Assembly: GCA_016630955.3 (NCBI GenBank) | Contig: CM049985.1 | Coordinates: 2,604,001 to 2,668,000, forward strand | Length of the DNA: 64,000 bases | DNA from: Didymella arachidicola | Taxonomy: Eukaryota > Ascomycota > Dothideomycetes > Pleosporales > Didymellaceae | Direction: 5' to 3' | Part shown: positions 62,289 to 64,000 of the stretch, one piece after another | How positions within the stretch are numbered: the stretch's first letter is position 1 | Layout of the letters: each line of letters starts with the position of its first letter | Program-made: the position numbers and the translations under genes | The notes under the pieces: model-generated | Databases searched by the model: none | Told to the model about the DNA's origin: nothing | The model's input: the letters and a program-made list of their open reading frames with translations, nothing else

Positions 62289-64000
62289 ATGGCTGCCCTT
62301 CTCTCAGCACTCGCGGTTTTGACTGTTGTCAATGCTCAGGCATATGACTCTGGCTCGAGATCTGAAGATGCATTCTCGTACGTTCAGCCTCTGAACACGA
62401 CCATCTTGGGTGATCGTGGCCACTCGCCCGCTGTTTACCCTTCTCGTGAGTAGCATAAGTGATGTCTTCTCTCGACGTACCTAACAAGAAGCAGCCAATA
62501 TCTCTGCCGATGCTACCGGTGGTTGGGAGGAGGCTGTCGCGAAGGCTCGTGCCTTCGTTGACCAGCTCACTATCGAAGAGAAGGCCGACATGGTCACTGG
62601 TCAGGCCGGACCTTGTGTTGGTAACATCGTTGCCATTCCTCGTCTTGGCTTCCAGGGTCTTTGTCTCCAGGACGGACCTCTGGCCATTCGTATTGCCGAC
62701 TATGCCAGTGTTTTCTCCGCTGGTGTGTCCGCAGCCGCATCTTGGGATAGAACCCTGATGCACGAGCGCGGTTATGCCATGGGTCAGGAGTTCAAGGCCA
62801 AGGGCGCTCACGTTGCCCTCAGCCCCGTTGCTGGACCTCTTGGTCGCTCTGCTTATGCTGGACGTAATTGGGAAGGCTTTGCTGCCGACCCCTACCTCAC
62901 TGGTGTTGCTATGGAGGAGACCATCACAGGTCACCAGGATGCAGGTGTTCAGGCCACCGCAAAGCACTTCATCGCCAACGAGCAGGAGACTCTCCGTAAT
63001 CCCCTCTTTACTGAGAACGGCACCACTACCGATACCGACGTTGCTGCTGTGTCCTCCAACCTCGACGACCGCACTATGCACGAGCTCTATCTTTGGCCAT
63101 TCGCCAATGCCGTCAAGGCTAAGGCTGCTTCTTTCATGTGCAGCTACCAGCGCATCAATGGCTCGTATAGCTGCCAGAATTCTGCTACGCAAAATGGTCT
63201 GCTGAAGACGGAGCTCGGCTTTCAGGGTTACATCATGTCCGACTGGGGTGCGGTGCACTCTGGCGTTGCTTCCATTGAGGCTGGTCTCGACATGAACATG
63301 CCCGGCGGACTTGGAGAGTACGGCCAGGCTTTCGGTAGCCCCTCCTTCTTCGGTGGCAACGTTACTCTCGCCGTCAACAACGGTACGCTCGATGTTACGC
63401 GAGTTGATGACATGATTGTCCGTATCATGACACCTTACTACTGGCTCGGTCAGGACAAAGACTTCCCCACTGTCGACCCCAGCACTCCTGCCCTCAACAC
63501 GTTCTCCCCTGTTAACACTTGGACCCGCGAATTCAACTTGACTGGCGAGTCCAGTCGCGATGTGCGCGGCGACCATAGCAAGCTCATTCGCAAGCACGGT
63601 GCTGCTGGCACTGTCCTGCTCAAGAACAAGGGCGCACTTCCCCTGAACAGCCCTCGCAACATCGCCATTTTCGGTAACGATGCTTCTGAGCCCCACAAGC
63701 AGCTCAACCAGGACAACTATGAGTACGGAACTCTCCTCGCCGGTGGTGGCTCCGGTACTGGTCAGGTGTCTTCCGTCATCACCCCTCTCCAGGCTATCAA
63801 GGAGGTCTCCGCAAAGAACGGCACCAAGATTGTTCAGTACTTCCTCAATAACACTGAAATTATTGAGAGTGACCTCGATGACCTCTGGATCAGCGAGCTC
63901 CCCAACGTCTGCATTGTCCTGCTCAAGACCTGGGCTGAGGAGGCTGCTGACCGTGAACATCTGAGCGTCGACTGGGACGGTAACGCGGTTGTCGAGAATG
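62289..64000 (+). CDS. Secreted GH3 beta-glucosidase, 3' end beyond window
   Basis: Glycoside hydrolase family 3 enzyme that releases glucose or related sugars from beta-linked glycosides; acts outside the cell. Exon 1 is 62289-62445; a 49-nt intron (62446-62494, GTGAGT donor, CTAAC branch) leads to exon 2, which runs past the window end without a stop. A signal peptide is clear (about 1-17, MAALLSALAVLTVVNAQA). Family blocks: QDGPLAIR, AKHFIANEQE, CSYQRINGSYSCQN and GYIMSDWGAVHSG, with nucleophile D302. A second domain begins near residue 440 (AAGTVLLKNKGALPL). Several N-glycosylation sequons are present. About 550 residues are in the window; full GH3 enzymes are about 750-870. A long antisense frame (62329-63960) reflects GC3 bias. 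Confidence 0.95.

Noticed and set aside
62329..63960. 543-codon minus-strand open frame antisense to the GH3 gene
   Set aside because: The plus strand has a clear GH3 enzyme with signal peptide and catalytic Asp; the antisense frame follows from C/G-ending codons and has no family.
1..64000. CRISPR array or bacterial-type operon
   Set aside because: No regularly spaced identical repeats; genes have spliceosomal introns and separate promoters, as in fungi.

Overview
The window looks like a chromosome segment from a filamentous ascomycete, most likely a Dothideomycete of the order Pleosporales. The evidence is eukaryotic gene structure with many 45-58 nt GT-AG introns carrying CTAAC/CTGAC-like branch sites, short first exons, and fungal families: Ada2, Ypk1/Gad8, a HET-domain gene, PDR-type ABCG, GH3 and a Fot1/pogo transposon. 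The order is inferred from the gene set and was not tested by a search.

Layout. 1-7.1 kb is gene-poor and holds transposon copy 1 (1286-3149). 7.1-12 kb has a catalase-related haem protein and a lipoxygenase, divergently transcribed across one 1.6 kb promoter region. 12.7-16 kb has nitronate monooxygenase and a bifunctional folate enzyme (HPPK-DHPS), also divergent. 16.4-18.7 kb is a broken HET gene. 19.8-24.6 kb has a DUF829/PaxU-like hydrolase and a drug-type MFS transporter with a palindromic insert in one intron. 26.4-31.9 kb has a C2H2 zinc-finger protein, an uncertain gene and two divergent paralogues of unknown function, one ending in a J-domain-like HPD segment. 34-50.5 kb is a dense block of mostly conserved genes: a disordered protein, Ada2, Ypk1, glucose-6-phosphate isomerase, a membrane protein, mitochondrial bS21m, an RBM25/Snu71-like splicing factor and L-fuconate dehydratase. 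50.5-55.7 kb is gene-poor and holds transposon copy 2 (52003-53866), inserted in an AT-rich relic. 55.8-64 kb has an intronless PDR-type ABCG transporter, a small TA-flanked MITE and a secreted GH3 beta-glucosidase cut by the window edge.

How genes fit together. The clearest functional unit is the lipoxygenase plus catalase-related protein: the first makes fatty-acid hydroperoxides, and the second belongs to a haem family that includes hydroperoxide-consuming enzymes. HPPK-DHPS covers two consecutive steps of folate synthesis. The two transposon copies have the same length, orientation, 69-bp terminal repeats and 550-aa transposase, which points to recent movement without repeat-induced point mutation. 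Splice sites were chosen by eye from consensus signals, reading frame and family similarity; every multi-exon model listed, except the pseudogene and the uncertain gene, closes in frame.
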